A stretch of 64,000 bases of DNA from contig NZ_JSEO01000014.1 in assembly GCF_001624705.1 (NCBI RefSeq), positions 62,001 to 126,000 on the forward strand. The letters run 5' to 3'. Numbering within the stretch: position 1 is the first letter of the stretch; each line of letters starts with the position of its first letter. This stretch comes from Marinomonas sp. SBI8L (GTDB taxonomy: Bacteria; Pseudomonadota; Gammaproteobacteria; Pseudomonadales; Marinomonadaceae). This document shows, in pieces, positions 19,467 to 29,955 of the stretch. Position numbers and translations under genes: made by a program. The notes below the pieces were generated by a model. That model ran no database searches. It worked only from the letters and a program-made list of their open reading frames with translations, and was not told where the DNA came from.

Positions 19467-20363
19467 TTATACCGGATTAAACACACCTGTAGATAAGTAA
19501 CGATCACCACGATCACAGATGATGACCACTATCGTTGCGTTATTTACTTGCTCAGACAACTTAAGAGCGGCAGAAACAGCACCACCAGAAGAAACACCGC
19601 AGAAGACACCTTCTTTAGTTGCCAGATCACGCATCACATTTTCTGCGTCAATTTGCGCAACATCAATAATTCTATCCACACGAGTTTCGTCAAAAATACT
19701 TGGTAAGTATTCCTTAGGCCATCGTCTGATCCCCGGAATACTGGAACCTTCTTGTGGTTGTAAACCAATAATTTCAACAGCATCACTTTGAGACTTAAGG
19801 TATTTAGACACCCCCATAATGGTACCCGTAGTTCCCATAGCACTCACAAAGTGAGTAATTTCACCTTGAGTTTGCTGCCAAATTTCAGGTCCAGTTGAAC
19901 TTACATGAGCATCAGGGTTATCAGGATTAGCAAATTGGTTTAATAGTTTACCTTGCCCTTTCTCTTGCATAGAGATGGCAAGATCTCTAGCCCCTTCCAT
20001 ACCTTCTTCTTTAGTAACAAGATGAAGTACAGCCCCATAAGCAGACATAGCAGACTTACGCTCTTCACTCATATTATCAGGCATTACGAGATGCATCTGA
20101 TAACCCTTGATTGCCGCAACCATAGCCAAAGCAATACCAGTATTACCACTGGTCGCTTCTATCAAACTATCGCCAGGCTTAATATCTCCCCTTAGCTCGG
20201 CTTGAGCTATCATATTGAGAGCAGGCCTATCTTTTACAGAACCCGCTGGATTTTGACCTTCTAGCTTAAGTAGGACCTGATTCGTACTATTAGGATTTAT
20301 CCTTTGAAGCTTGACCAAAGGGGTTTGACCTATTAAAGACTCGATAGTTAGATAGTTATTCAT
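19467..20363 (-). CDS. cysM: Cysteine synthase B CysM
   Basis: A 298-residue PLP enzyme. The Schiff-base lysine lies in NPAGSVKDRPALNMI (about residues 34-48), the phosphate loop is EATSGNTGIALAM (about 68-80), and the GTTGTIMG loop is present (about 176-183). Length and the Arg-rich RRWPKEYLPSIFDE segment favour CysM, which can use thiosulphate, over CysK (about 320 residues). The gene order cysM-rlmD-relA is conserved in pseudomonads and relatives. The 135-base gap upstream is shared with a divergent small lipoprotein gene. Confidence 0.94.
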   Translation of the reverse strand: MNNYLTIESLIGQTPLVKLQRINPNSTNQVLLKLEGQNPAGSVKDRPALNMIAQAELRGDIKPGDSLIEATSGNTGIALAMVAAIKGYQMHLVMPDNMSEERKSAMSAYGAVLHLVTKEEGMEGARDLAISMQEKGQGKLLNQFANPDNPDAHVSSTGPEIWQQTQGEITHFVSAMGTTGTIMGVSKYLKSQSDAVEIIGLQPQEGSSIPGIRRWPKEYLPSIFDETRVDRIIDVAQIDAENVMRDLATKEGVFCGVSSGGAVSAALKLSEQVNNATIVVIICDRGDRYLSTGVFNPV

Positions 20364-20498
20364 AAAAACTTCATTGACATTAATTACGTAGAACGTGAAA
20401 CTTACTTTAATTCTATGATTTTATAAATCACTTATTTACACTATTGCAAGACAAAAGCGTTATATCGTTAGCGCGAAATAAAACCGGAGAAGCATCAC

Positions 20499-20723
20499 AT
20501 GCGCGAGAAGCTCAAGTTTGGACTACTCATTTCAACCCTAACCTTAGCGGGTTGTGACATGTTTGGCGGCCCTGCTGCAGACATCCCTGATGATGAATTA
20601 CGTACTAAATGGCGTGAGTGTAAAACAATCAGTAATCCATCACGTACCAAGGTAATGGCATGTGAAAACTACACACGCGAATGTGATCGTCGTAAGAGAA
20701 ACGGAAATTTCGCCTGCTACTAA
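20499..20723 (+). CDS. Small predicted lipoprotein, cysteine-rich
   Basis: A 74-residue protein with a basic N-terminus, hydrophobic segment and lipobox ending LTLAGC (Cys19). The mature part of about 55 residues is rich in charged residues with four further cysteines (CKT, CENYT, CDRR, the last FACY), suggesting two disulphides in the periplasm. A GGAG ribosome site lies upstream. It lies 43 bases before barA on the same strand, a position fitting cotranscription, but no functional link is established. Family not recognised. Confidence 0.72.
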   Translation: MREKLKFGLLISTLTLAGCDMFGGPAADIPDDELRTKWRECKTISNPSRTKVMACENYTRECDRRKRNGNFACY

Positions 20724-20766
20724 CCATTTGCTAAACCTAGCAGGTTTATAAGGTATATGACTGGCA

Positions 20767-23517
20767 ATGAATTCAAATTTTTCTTTAAGAGTTAAAACTT
20801 TTTTTGCGATTTTTTTGCCAGTTTCCTTCCTAAGTTTGGTTATTTCACTGATTTTCATCTATGAAAGAAAAGTAGATTACCAACAACAAAACCAAAGCCA
20901 AATCGAATTTATCGCACAGCAATTTGCCATTGCCTACGAAAATGCGGCTCCTCACATAGACAACAATTTCTTACAGAAACAACTTAAAGCCAGTATTTTA
21001 AGTCCTAATATTATCTCAGCTAGAGTTTATAACGCGCAAAAAAAGCTCGTTAATGAAATAGGCAATAAGAGTACATTTACCGACCCTGAGACGCTTTTTA
21101 CCAATCAAGCAGAACAGAAGTTCTCTCAATATTCCGCGCTTTCCATTACCCCCTTGTTAAGCCTTAAAACCTCATTAGAAAGTGAAGGTTTAGGACCAAT
21201 TGAAAGTAATGACAAAACGCTCACAGGCTGGCTAGTCCTTGAATCCAATACGGCGGATTTCACTCTTAAAAAGTACCGATTATTCAGCTTTATGGCGATA
21301 ACCCTCATTGCCTTCACCACTCTTTTTGCATTAATCGCTATAAAAATCGCCAATAAGATAGCCAACCCAGTCAACAATCTTAATCGTGTGGTTGAAAAAA
21401 TCAGCTAAGGCCAGTTCAACGCCATCAAACAACTCAAACTGCCTAGAGACTATTTAGCGACAACCAAGGGTCTTGCAGAAATCAATGAGCGTCTAGAAAA
21501 CAGTCAAGAAGAAATGCTAAAAAGCATAGAACAAGCAACAGAAGACATGCGCCGCAATATGGACAGTATGGAAGAGAAAAGTGCGCAGTTACATATTGCT
21601 AACCGGGAAACGAGCGAGTCAAACCGTTTAAAAACACAGTTTTTGGCTAACATGAGCCACGAGGTAAGAACCCCGCTTAATGCAATATTAGGCTATACCC
21701 AGCTATTACAGAAAGACAAACTCGACAATCAGCAGCGCCTCTATATTAATACCATAGAACAATCGACTAACAGCCTACTTGCAATCATAGGCGACATTCT
21801 CGACTTCTCTAAAATTGAAGCTGGGAAGCTGAGCCTTGAGCACTCAGAAGTGAATATTCGTGAACTCATTGATGATGTCTACCAAATACTCAGTGCCAAC
21901 CTCTTAACACATAAAAAATCGGTAGACTTGATTCCAGAAGTCGCAAAAGAAGTTCCCGAATGGCTGATAGGCGACGCCATTCGAATTCGTCAAATTCTAA
22001 CCAACTTAATTGGTAATGCCATCAAGTTTACTCACAATGGTTTTGTCCGCACTAAGGTAACCCTTGAGCAACAAAGAAACGGCCAACCCACCCTTTTAAT
22101 TCAAGTGATAGACAGTGGCATAGGTATTCCCGAAAACAAGCTAAACAGCCTCTTTAAAGCCTTCTCTCAAGTAAACACATCAACCACAAGACAATTTGGA
22201 GGTACAGGCTTAGGTTTAGTCATCACTAAAAAACTAGTAGAACAGATGGGTGGTGAAATAGAAGTAAATAGTGAATCTGGTGTTGGCTCTAACTTCCGTT
22301 TCCGCATTAACCTGCAAAACTCAAATCGTGAAGACCAGCCACAAGAAGCCATCCATAAGAACATACTTATCTTTGAGCCTTCCAAGGGCTACCGTCATTA
22401 CTTAGAAAGCTACCTAACTAGCATTCAGATTAACCCTATTTTCTGTACCACTCTAGAACACCTGATTCGTCGTTTAAATTCACGTCAAGATGAAGAAGAA
22501 ATCGATGCAGTGTTGTTAAGTGTGAGCGGTGAAGATAAAGATATAGCTCAAAGCTATGAGTTGGCTGTTTATGCAAGTGAAAGCTGTAAAATACCTTGCA
22601 TTTTAATGACTCAGTTACCGGGCAAAATCAACCAACACCCAGAGCTACAAAGACTCGCTTGCGATGTGTTACTCAAACCCATTAGCCATAAACAACTTTA
22701 TAAGAGTCTTACATCACTTGACCAGCAACCTCTAGAGGAAACGATTAACAGCACACCAAATACAATTCCATTTAATGGTCTTAAAGTATTGGCTGTTGAT
22801 GACAACCAAATCAACCTGCAACTTGTTAGCCACTGGCTCACTCCAAACAATATCGAAGTCAGCCTAGCTCACTCAGGTCAAGCAGCACTCGATTTATGCG
22901 CGAGGGAAAATTTCGACCTTATTCTTATGGATATTCAAATGCCTGAAATGGATGGCATGGAAACCACTAAACGTCTGCGTGAACATAAGAATACAACCCT
23001 AACACCTATCATTGCCCTAACTGCACACGCGCTCAATTCAGAGAAACAAGAAATCTTAAATTCAGGCATGAATGCCTATCTCACTAAGCCTGTAAACGAA
23101 AGCAAGCTGATAGAAGTTATTCAGGAATGGTGCTTCAGCCACCCCTCTGAAATAGAATCAGATAGAAGCTTAGAAGGTATTTTCGACTTGGAGAAGTCAC
23201 TTTCTATTGTGAACGATCAAGTCCCTATTGCTAGAGATATGTTTAACATGCTGGCTGACTCGCTTGAGTCCGAGAAGAAGCTAATCAACCATCACTTTAA
23301 ACAAGAAGAGCTAAAGAAATTAATCCAAGTCGTACATAGACTACACGGTGCATCTAAATACTGTGGCACCCCTAGCTTAACCAAGCATGCTGGTTTCTTA
23401 GAAAGCCATTTAAAAGAGCTAGGTTTAGAGGAAGTGGAAGAAGTATTACTCGACTTTATTCACGCTATTGATCAAGTACTTGAGGTAAGAAACCTCATCA
23501 AATGGCCTCAAGAATAA
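20767..23517 (+). pseudogene. barA: BarA/GacS-type hybrid sensor histidine kinase interrupted by an in-frame TAA
   Basis: The coding frame runs for 917 codons in one frame except for a TAA at 21406-21408 (codon 214), the only lesion seen. E. coli BarA is 918 residues. Before the stop are an N-terminal helix (about 12-32), a periplasmic region, a second helix (about 175-197) and the start of HAMP. After it come the rest of HAMP, HisKA with FLANMSHEVRTPLNAILGYT (His near 297), HATPase with DSGIGIPENK and GGTGLGLVITKKL, a receiver with LILMDIQMPEMDGME (Asp near 720), and HPt with HRLHGASKYCG (His near 857). The stop may come from CAA (Gln). An internal ATG at 21514 could give a membrane-free kinase. 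The gene overlaps acpS tail to tail by 20 bases. Confidence 0.9.
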
Positions 23518-23881
23518 CAAAGGCTTGAGCATAGTCTTTTTCATCACTAATACTTAAATGCCATTTAACCGGTTGATCCATCATCTGATTACCGTGAGGC
23601 TCTACATTAACAATTGGCTTTCCCATCTCATCATTACTGACTTCAATATGCTGAAAACTTAGGCCTCTACCAATACCAGTGCCTAAGGCTTTTGCAACCG
23701 CTTCTTTAGCAGCAAAACGTTTTGCGACATAAGCCGCGGCAACCTCTTCGTTATTAATACTATGGTATTTATCCATTTCACTCTGAGTAAGCAAACGCTT
23801 TAAAAAGCGCTCACCAATACGCGCGACAGAATCACGGATTCTACCTATTTCAACGATATCGGTACCAATTCCAAGAATCAT
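23498..23881 (-). CDS. acpS: Holo-[acyl-carrier-protein] synthase AcpS
   Basis: A 127-residue phosphopantetheinyl transferase that activates acyl carrier protein for fatty-acid synthesis. The magnesium and CoA-binding motifs are IGTDIVEIGRI (residues 4-14, Asp8) and KRFAAKEAVAKALGTGIG (about 53-70, Glu in AAKEA). Length matches the family. It is the last gene of the lepA-lepB-rnc-era-recO run, 42 bases after recO; pdxJ, which normally lies between them, is absent. Its 3' end overlaps the barA 3' end by 20 bases. Confidence 0.96.
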   Translation of the reverse strand: MILGIGTDIVEIGRIRDSVARIGERFLKRLLTQSEMDKYHSINNEEVAAAYVAKRFAAKEAVAKALGTGIGRGLSFQHIEVSNDEMGKPIVNVEPHGNQMMDQPVKWHLSISDEKDYAQAFVILEAI

Positions 23882-23923
23882 AAACTATTTATTCCAATAC
23901 TATTTCTATCACTAACTAAAAAA

Positions 23924-24688
23924 CTACTGAGTTTTATCAGAGCGGAAAACAGGCACTGTATAATGACGCTCACCATGAAACTGATAGTCAGGTAACAAAC
24001 GCCTAGCCACCACTTCTTTTCCTTCCAGCAAATGATCTAACCAAATTCTATGTAAGGTTTTGGCTAACCTAACAACATCCGCTTTCCCCCATAAACCTTC
24101 TGAGTAATCTAATGCCATCTGCCCACTAATAAATAAATCAGGTAGCTGCTTTGGTTTATCACCATAATAAGGTCGCAAACCAAACCTTACATCAAAGCGA
24201 TACATTGCATTTGGGTCTAATACATTCCCCGTTGCCGTCATAGCCAAGTTAATACTGCTTCCTATCTCTTCAAACAAAGCGTGTTCAAAACGTCGCAACA
24301 AGGGTGCTACGGGTGCATTAGAATGTAAACTAAGAATCAGCCACTGGTAGAGCTCAAAAAAGACAGATAAAGGTAAATTTGTAGGTAAAAGCTTGAGCAA
24401 GATCTCATGCACATACATACCAGCAAAAAGACGAAGCCCCTCTAAATTTGAGGCAGGCTCTGAAGATTCAAGCACATATACCGTCTTTAGCTCAGTTCGA
24501 CCTTTTAGCAAGACCTGATAACGCAAAAAAGGCCCAGGAATAACCCGAGCCTCTTTTTTTGGCAGTCGAAAAACTGCCCTTACCAGACCTGATTCAAGTG
24601 TTAACAAATCCAACAGGATTTTATTATCCTGAAAAGGCCTAGTATGTATTACATAAGCCGAAATTAGCGTATCTTTGTTATCTTGCAT
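23924..24688 (-). CDS. recO: DNA repair protein RecO
   Basis: A 254-residue recombination mediator of the RecFOR pathway that loads RecA on SSB-coated DNA. The N-terminal OB-fold segment contains AYVIHTRPFQDNKILLDLLT (about residues 11-30) and the family's GLRLFAGMYVHEILLKLL helix follows (about 83-100). The C-terminal part lacks the zinc-binding cysteines found in RecO of Gram-positives, as usual in gammaproteobacteria. It starts 12 bases after the era stop. Confidence 0.94.
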   Translation of the reverse strand: MQDNKDTLISAYVIHTRPFQDNKILLDLLTLESGLVRAVFRLPKKEARVIPGPFLRYQVLLKGRTELKTVYVLESSEPASNLEGLRLFAGMYVHEILLKLLPTNLPLSVFFELYQWLILSLHSNAPVAPLLRRFEHALFEEIGSSINLAMTATGNVLDPNAMYRFDVRFGLRPYYGDKPKQLPDLFISGQMALDYSEGLWGKADVVRLAKTLHRIWLDHLLEGKEVVARRLLPDYQFHGERHYTVPVFRSDKTQ

Positions 24689-24700
24689 AACAAGACCTAA

Positions 24701-25735
24701 TTATTGGTCCTGATAACCAAGACTTGCTAGCGCACGCTCATCATCAGACCAACCTGCTCTGACTTTAATCCACAAATTAAGCATCACTTTAGCTTGGAAC
24801 ATGCTCTCCATATCAACACGAGCTTCCTTACCAATTAGCTTAATTTTTTCACCCTTGTCACCAATAATAATGCGCTTTTGACCGTTACGCTCAACTAAGA
24901 TCAAAGCACTAATATGTAAGGTTTCACCTTCATAGCTAAACTCTTCAATCTGAACAGCCACTTCATAAGGCACTTCCTGCCCTAATTGACGGGTAATTTT
25001 CTCACGCACAATCTCAGAGGCTAAAAAGCGAGAACTACGGTCAGTAATCTGATCTTCAGGATAGAATTGTCCGCCTTCTGGCATCATACCTTCTACTAAT
25101 CGCTCTAATCTATCTAGGTTTTTCCCCCTAAGAGCAGAGATAGGAACAATTTGAGCAAAGTTCATCAACTCAGATAACTTAGCCAAAGTAGGTAGCAAGT
25201 TATCTTTTTCCTCTAGCTTATCAACCTTATTTACAACCAATACAACAGGGCAACGAGCAAGCTTAACCTTCTCTAATACAGACTGATCTTCTTGAGTCCA
25301 ACGCTCAGCATCAATCACAAATAAAATAGCATCAACATCGGCTAATGCAGACGACGCCGTTTTATTCATGAAACGGTTAATCGCTTTTGCTTCACCTAAA
25401 TGCATACCAGGCGTATCGACATAAATAGTTTGCACATGCCCCTGGCTTTTTACACCCAAAATTTGCTGGCGAGTAGTCTGAGGCTTACGTGATGTAATAC
25501 TCAGTTTTTGACCTAATACATGGTTCAATAAGGTCGATTTACCCACATTAGGTCGACCTACAATCGCCACATAACCACAGTGAGTGATATCTAACTCTGG
25601 CTCGTCATAGTCCTCTGTGGACTCTCCAGCAGCCATTTGGCTAAAGTCAAAGTTATCTAGATCAATACCACCATCATCTTCAATAGCAGGATTCTCAATA
25701 TTATCCTGATCTTCTGGTAAATCGTCTTTAGGCAT
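24701..25735 (-). CDS. era: GTPase Era with acidic N-terminal extension
   Basis: A 344-residue ribosome-assembly GTPase acting on the 16S rRNA 3' end. G-motifs are [16 protein letters not shown] (G1, about residues 57-72), DTPGMH (G3), and NKVDKL (G4). A C-terminal KH domain follows, with [17 protein letters not shown] (about 286-302). E. coli Era is 301 residues; here about 50 extra acidic residues precede the G domain. The ATG at 25735 overlaps the rnc stop by 8 bases, which supports the long form, but a shorter product from an internal Met (residue 34) cannot be excluded. Confidence 0.94.
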   Translation of the reverse strand: MPKDDLPEDQDNIENPAIEDDGGIDLDNFDFSQMAAGESTEDYDEPELDITHCGYVAIVGRPNVGKSTLLNHVLGQKLSITSRKPQTTRQQILGVKSQGHVQTIYVDTPGMHLGEAKAINRFMNKTASSALADVDAILFVIDAERWTQEDQSVLEKVKLARCPVVLVVNKVDKLEEKDNLLPTLAKLSELMNFAQIVPISALRGKNLDRLERLVEGMMPEGGQFYPEDQITDRSSRFLASEIVREKITRQLGQEVPYEVAVQIEEFSYEGETLHISALILVERNGQKRIIIGDKGEKIKLIGKEARVDMESMFQAKVMLNLWIKVRAGWSDDERALASLGYQDQ

Positions 25736-26411
25736 TTTCTTGCTCCAACATAGCTAAGGCTTGTGTTGCTGCTTTTTGCTCTGCAATTCGACGACTGTTT
25801 CCTTTACCTTCAATCGGATCAGCAAATAACTCTATTACACAATGTACATAAAAGGTTTGATCATGGGGCTCACCCAAAACCTCAATCACTTCGTACTGAG
25901 GTAAAGCATGCTTGCGTGCTTGTAAATATTCTTGCAAACGGGTTTTCGCATCCTTAGTAACAACTTTTAAAGAGGTGGCATTCAAACGTGACTCATACCA
26001 GCTCAAAATACGCTCGCTGCAAGAGTCCATACCTGCATCTAAAAATATAGCACCGATAATACCTTCAACCGCATCTTCTAAAATAGAATCACGACGAAAG
26101 CCACCACTTTTTAATTCACCGGCACCTAGTTTAAGGTAATCACCCAATTTAAATTCACGGGCAATTTCAGCCAGAGTTTCACCTTTAACTAAAGAAGCAC
26201 GTAAGCGACTCAGCTCACCTTCTTTTGCCTTAGGAAAACGATGAAATAAGTCTTCGGCAATGACATAGTTCAAAATGGAGTCACCTAGAAACTCTAGCCT
26301 TTCATTATTTTTACCACCAAAACTACGGTGAGTAAGCGCCAGCTCTAGTAACCCTAGGTCAGCAAAAAAGTAACCCAACTGCCGACACAATTTTTGATAA
26401 GAGGAACTCAA
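25728..26411 (-). CDS. rnc: Ribonuclease III
   Basis: A 227-residue double-stranded-RNA endonuclease for rRNA and mRNA processing. The signature [20 protein letters not shown] (about residues 36-55) carries catalytic Glu/Asp residues, and the second acidic pair lies in [19 protein letters not shown] (about 106-124). The C-terminal dsRNA-binding domain ends with [20 protein letters not shown] (about 202-221). It lies 15 bases after lepB and overlaps era by 8 bases; rnc commonly autoregulates this operon. Confidence 0.97.
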   Translation of the reverse strand: MSSSYQKLCRQLGYFFADLGLLELALTHRSFGGKNNERLEFLGDSILNYVIAEDLFHRFPKAKEGELSRLRASLVKGETLAEIAREFKLGDYLKLGAGELKSGGFRRDSILEDAVEGIIGAIFLDAGMDSCSERILSWYESRLNATSLKVVTKDAKTRLQEYLQARKHALPQYEVIEVLGEPHDQTFYVHCVIELFADPIEGKGNSRRIAEQKAATQALAMLEQENA

Positions 26412-26426
26412 AATATCTCCAAACTA

Positions 26427-27251
26427 CTATTCAATCGAACCATTATTTTTAAAATTAGGTACGCTTAAGAATTTATTCCAATGCATCCAAATATAAAAGG
26501 CACGGCCCTTCATATACTCTTCTGGTACAAAGCCCCAAACACGGCTATCAGAACTATTATCACGATTGTCCCCAACAGCAAAATAATGCCCTTCAGGTAC
26601 AACCCAATCACCCTTTAGGTTAATTGCACGCATTGTTTTATAAATTTCGTGTTCAACACCCAATAAGTCTTCTTTAAACTGAGTAACAGGAATACCTTGA
26701 TTCTTTTCAGAAGGTGATAAATCAGCCTGAAACTCTTCACCTATCAACTTACCATTAATGGTCAAACGCTTATCATGATAACTAATCGTATCACCTGGCA
26801 AACCAATTAAGCGTTTAATATAGTTAACACTTGGATCTTTCGGATATTTAAAAACAATCACATCACCACGTTTCGGCTCAGTTGTTGCTATGAGCTGAGT
26901 ATTAGTAACTGGTAAACGTATCCCGTAATCAAACTTATTCACCAAGATAAAGTCACCCACTTCTAGCGTCGGTAACATTGAACCTGATGGAATTTGGAAA
27001 GGCTCTACAACAAAAGAGCGTAAACCAAAAATCACAGCAACAATGACAAAATAAGACTTAATTTCAGTTACCCACTTAGGAGTACCCGCCATACTGTCTT
27101 TCACTTCTTTTGGTATTGCAGAGCATGCTTCTGGAGATAAATCATTTAGCGCAGCAACACGCTTTGGATAAAAGGCAACTCTATCGTATACCCAAACAAC
27201 AGCAGTCAAAACAAAGGCTGCCGCTAGGATAATCTCAAAATCAAACGCCAT
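26427..27251 (-). CDS. lepB: Signal peptidase I LepB
   Basis: A 274-residue inner-membrane serine protease removing Sec and Tat signal peptides. Two N-terminal helices are visible (about residues 4-22 and 66-84). The catalytic serine lies in FQIPSGSMLPTLEVGDFILV (about 88-107) and the catalytic lysine in YIKRLIGLPGDTISY (about 145-159). The later GDNRDNSSDSRVWG box (about 228-241) is diagnostic. It lies 91 bases after lepA. Confidence 0.97.
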   Translation of the reverse strand: MAFDFEIILAAAFVLTAVVWVYDRVAFYPKRVAALNDLSPEACSAIPKEVKDSMAGTPKWVTEIKSYFVIVAVIFGLRSFVVEPFQIPSGSMLPTLEVGDFILVNKFDYGIRLPVTNTQLIATTEPKRGDVIVFKYPKDPSVNYIKRLIGLPGDTISYHDKRLTINGKLIGEEFQADLSPSEKNQGIPVTQFKEDLLGVEHEIYKTMRAINLKGDWVVPEGHYFAVGDNRDNSSDSRVWGFVPEEYMKGRAFYIWMHWNKFLSVPNFKNNGSIE

Positions 27252-27342
27252 AAATTGTCCTTAATATAAACCCCATTCATTGGCTGAACAGGGTCTATTT
27301 CATTTTTTAGTTAGCAATTAGCTCGCTGTTTTTAAGTATCTT

Positions 27343-29148
27343 TTAGCTATCCACTTTTAAAACAGCTAAGAATGCAGATTGAGGTACTTCAACATTACCT
27401 ACCTGCTTCATACGCTTTTTACCTTCTTTCTGCTTCTGTAGAAGTTTCTTCTTACGACTCACATCACCACCGTAACATTTCGCCGTTACGTTTTTACGTA
27501 AGGCTTTTACTGTCGTACGAGAAATTACTTTAGCGCCTAATGCCGCCTGAATTGCCACATCAAACATTTGACGAGGAATCAACTCTTTCATTTTTTCACA
27601 CAGAATACGGCCTTTATACAAGACATTATCCTTATGCATGATAAGCGCAAGCGCATCGACACGGTCGCCATTAATAAGGACATCAAGACGCACTAAAGGT
27701 GCCGCACTATAATGACTAAAACTGAAATCGAGGGAAGCAAAACCACGACTACATGACTTAAGTCGGTCAAAGAAGTCCAAAACAACTTCATTCATAGGGA
27801 GTTCGTAGTTCAAAGAAACTTGATTACCCACATAAAGCATATCTTTCTGAATACCACGTTTTTCAACACATAAGGTAATCACGTTACCTAGGTATTCTTG
27901 CGGCACTAAAATATTCGCTTCAACCATAGGTTCACGCATTTCGCGGATATTACCTGGATCAGGCATCTTAGATGGGCTATCTATCATGATAACCTCACCA
28001 TTGTTAAGCTCGACTTCAAACACTACGGTTGGCGCTGTAGTAATCAGATCCATGTCGTATTCACGTTCAAGACGCTCTTGAATAATTTCCATGTGCAGCA
28101 TACCTAAGAAACCACAGCGGAAACCAAACCCTAGGGCGTCAGATGTTTCTGGCTCGAAGAACAAAGAAGCATCATTCAGAGTAAGCTTGTTCAAAGCTTC
28201 ACGAAAATCTTCATAATCATCAGAGCTTACAGGAAAAAGACCTGCATAAACCTGAGGTTTTACCTTCTTAAAACCATCAAGCTGAGGGATATCTTTCGTT
28301 GCCAAATGTGTAATGGTATCACCCACAGGGGCACCGTGAATGTCTTTAATACCAGAGACAACATAGCCTACTTCACCTGCACGCAAAATGCCGGTTTCAG
28401 TACGTTTAGGAGTAAAGATACCCACCATGTCCACTGGGTAAGATTGGCCTGTAGACTTGATCACAATCTTATCTTTTTTCTTAATGGTACCTTCTTTAAC
28501 ACGTACCAAAGAAACAACACCTAGATAGTTATCAAACCAAGAATCAATAATTAGTGCTTGTAGAGGGCCATCAACATCACCTTCTGGTGGTGGCACTTCA
28601 CCAATCAGGCGCTCAAGCACGTCATTAACACCCATGCCTGTTTTCGCTGAACAGGTAACAGAACCATGGGCATCAATCCCAATGATATCTTCGATTTCAT
28701 CACACACACGCTCAGGTTCAGCCTGTGGCAAATCAATTTTGTTCAGTACAGGCATTACTTCTAGGCCTTGCTCTAGCGCTGTATAACAGTTAGCAACAGA
28801 TTGAGCTTCTACACCTTGAGCAGCATCAACGACTAACAAAGCCCCTTCACAGGCTGCCAAAGAACGAGACACCTCATAAGAGAAATCAACGTGTCCAGGC
28901 GTATCGATAAAGTTTAACTGATAGGTTTCACCATCTTGCGCCTTGTAATCCAAGGTCACACTTTGTGATTTGATCGTGATACCACGCTCACGTTCAATAT
29001 CCATGGAATCAAGTACTTGAGCTTCCATTTCTCGCTCACTCAAACCACCACAGTTTTGAATAAAACGGTCAGCAAGCGTAGATTTACCATGGTCGATATG
29101 GGCGATAATAGAAAAGTTACGTATATGTTTTAACTGTTTAGAAGACAC
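27343..29148 (-). CDS. lepA: Elongation factor 4 LepA
   Basis: A 601-residue translational GTPase that acts in initiation or ribosome biogenesis and back-translocation in vitro. G-motifs are [15 protein letters not shown] (about residues 16-30), the switch region [28 protein letters not shown], and NKIDLP. The LepA-specific C-terminal domain is present ([20 protein letters not shown], about 543-562). Length is the family norm. It is the first gene of the cluster. The typical upstream mucD/rseC-type genes are not seen; an 800-base AT-rich gap follows instead. Confidence 0.97.
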   Translation of the reverse strand: MSSKQLKHIRNFSIIAHIDHGKSTLADRFIQNCGGLSEREMEAQVLDSMDIERERGITIKSQSVTLDYKAQDGETYQLNFIDTPGHVDFSYEVSRSLAACEGALLVVDAAQGVEAQSVANCYTALEQGLEVMPVLNKIDLPQAEPERVCDEIEDIIGIDAHGSVTCSAKTGMGVNDVLERLIGEVPPPEGDVDGPLQALIIDSWFDNYLGVVSLVRVKEGTIKKKDKIVIKSTGQSYPVDMVGIFTPKRTETGILRAGEVGYVVSGIKDIHGAPVGDTITHLATKDIPQLDGFKKVKPQVYAGLFPVSSDDYEDFREALNKLTLNDASLFFEPETSDALGFGFRCGFLGMLHMEIIQERLEREYDMDLITTAPTVVFEVELNNGEVIMIDSPSKMPDPGNIREMREPMVEANILVPQEYLGNVITLCVEKRGIQKDMLYVGNQVSLNYELPMNEVVLDFFDRLKSCSRGFASLDFSFSHYSAAPLVRLDVLINGDRVDALALIMHKDNVLYKGRILCEKMKELIPRQMFDVAIQAALGAKVISRTTVKALRKNVTAKCYGGDVSRKKKLLQKQKEGKKRMKQVGNVEVPQSAFLAVLKVDS

Positions 29149-29955
29149 TTATTTCTCACACTTAATAAAGCGATACACAAAGAGCAGGTGTTGATAAGTC
29201 ATTTAATACAAATCAGTGACAAGCTTAAAAAACTTATCGACACCTTCTCCGGATAGAATTTTGAAGCATTCTACCCAATTTAGCCCCAGGACTCCATTTT
29301 ATTTGCAGCTTCTAAGGCCTTTAATTTCCTAGCTTTTACATCCTTAAAGTAAAAAACCACGGCTTAACAAGAGACTAGAAAAATTAGAGGAAAATTTGAT
29401 CGCAAAGAGAAAGGAAACCAAGTGATACAACAAGGTAGGATAACCCAAGCCCTAATGATAAGAGCTTGAGCAAAACCAGCCAGTCACGCTAAGACTAGGA
29501 ATACATATGAAGAAGCCAACCATAACAGGAACAAAAAGTTAACGTAGAGCAATTTACGTCTTCAACCTACTATGACAGACAAATCTAGCCTCCCTCATTT
29601 AATACATTTTAAAAACATGAAGTCTATCAATTATTAAAAGTAATAATACAAAATAACAAAGCCGACTCTTAGATAAATCACAATCAACTTTTCATTCAAA
29701 ATCACCATATATGGTGACTCATTGATTGCAGCATTAGCCCTACAATCAAGTAAAAGCAAGTTCACCTAAAATCAACAAGTTATTTCTCTTTAAAACACTT
29801 AAAAGAAGAATAGTAAGCAACATGAAGAGCCTTTTCAAAAACAGAATAGATTTTCTAAATAATATATCAATTAATCAAAACACCAATATTATTTCGTAAT
29901 CAAGAAACAATACTTGGTTTCAATATCAATTTTTAAATTAAAAACATGGACTAAC
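29149..29955. other. AT-rich noncoding region between lepA and an AraC gene
   Basis: About 800 bases without a convincing gene on either strand. It should contain the lepA operon promoter at its left end and the AraC gene promoter at its right end. Its AT content rises visibly towards the AraC gene. The only clear internal structure is the perfect palindrome at 29702-29717. A 27-codon open stretch on the minus strand (about 29302-29382) ends in a stop but has no start or recognisable homology. Confidence 0.6.
29702..29717. promoter_or_regulatory. Perfect 16-bp palindrome, possible operator
   Basis: TCACCATATATGGTGA reads identically on both strands. It lies about 240 bases upstream of the AraC-family gene and has the size and symmetry of a dimeric regulator site. 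The binding protein is unknown. Confidence 0.4.

Noticed and set aside
29302-29382. Possible 27-codon gene fragment on the minus strand between lepA and the AraC gene
   Set aside because: It has no start context and is closed by a stop two codons upstream; no similarity could be named.
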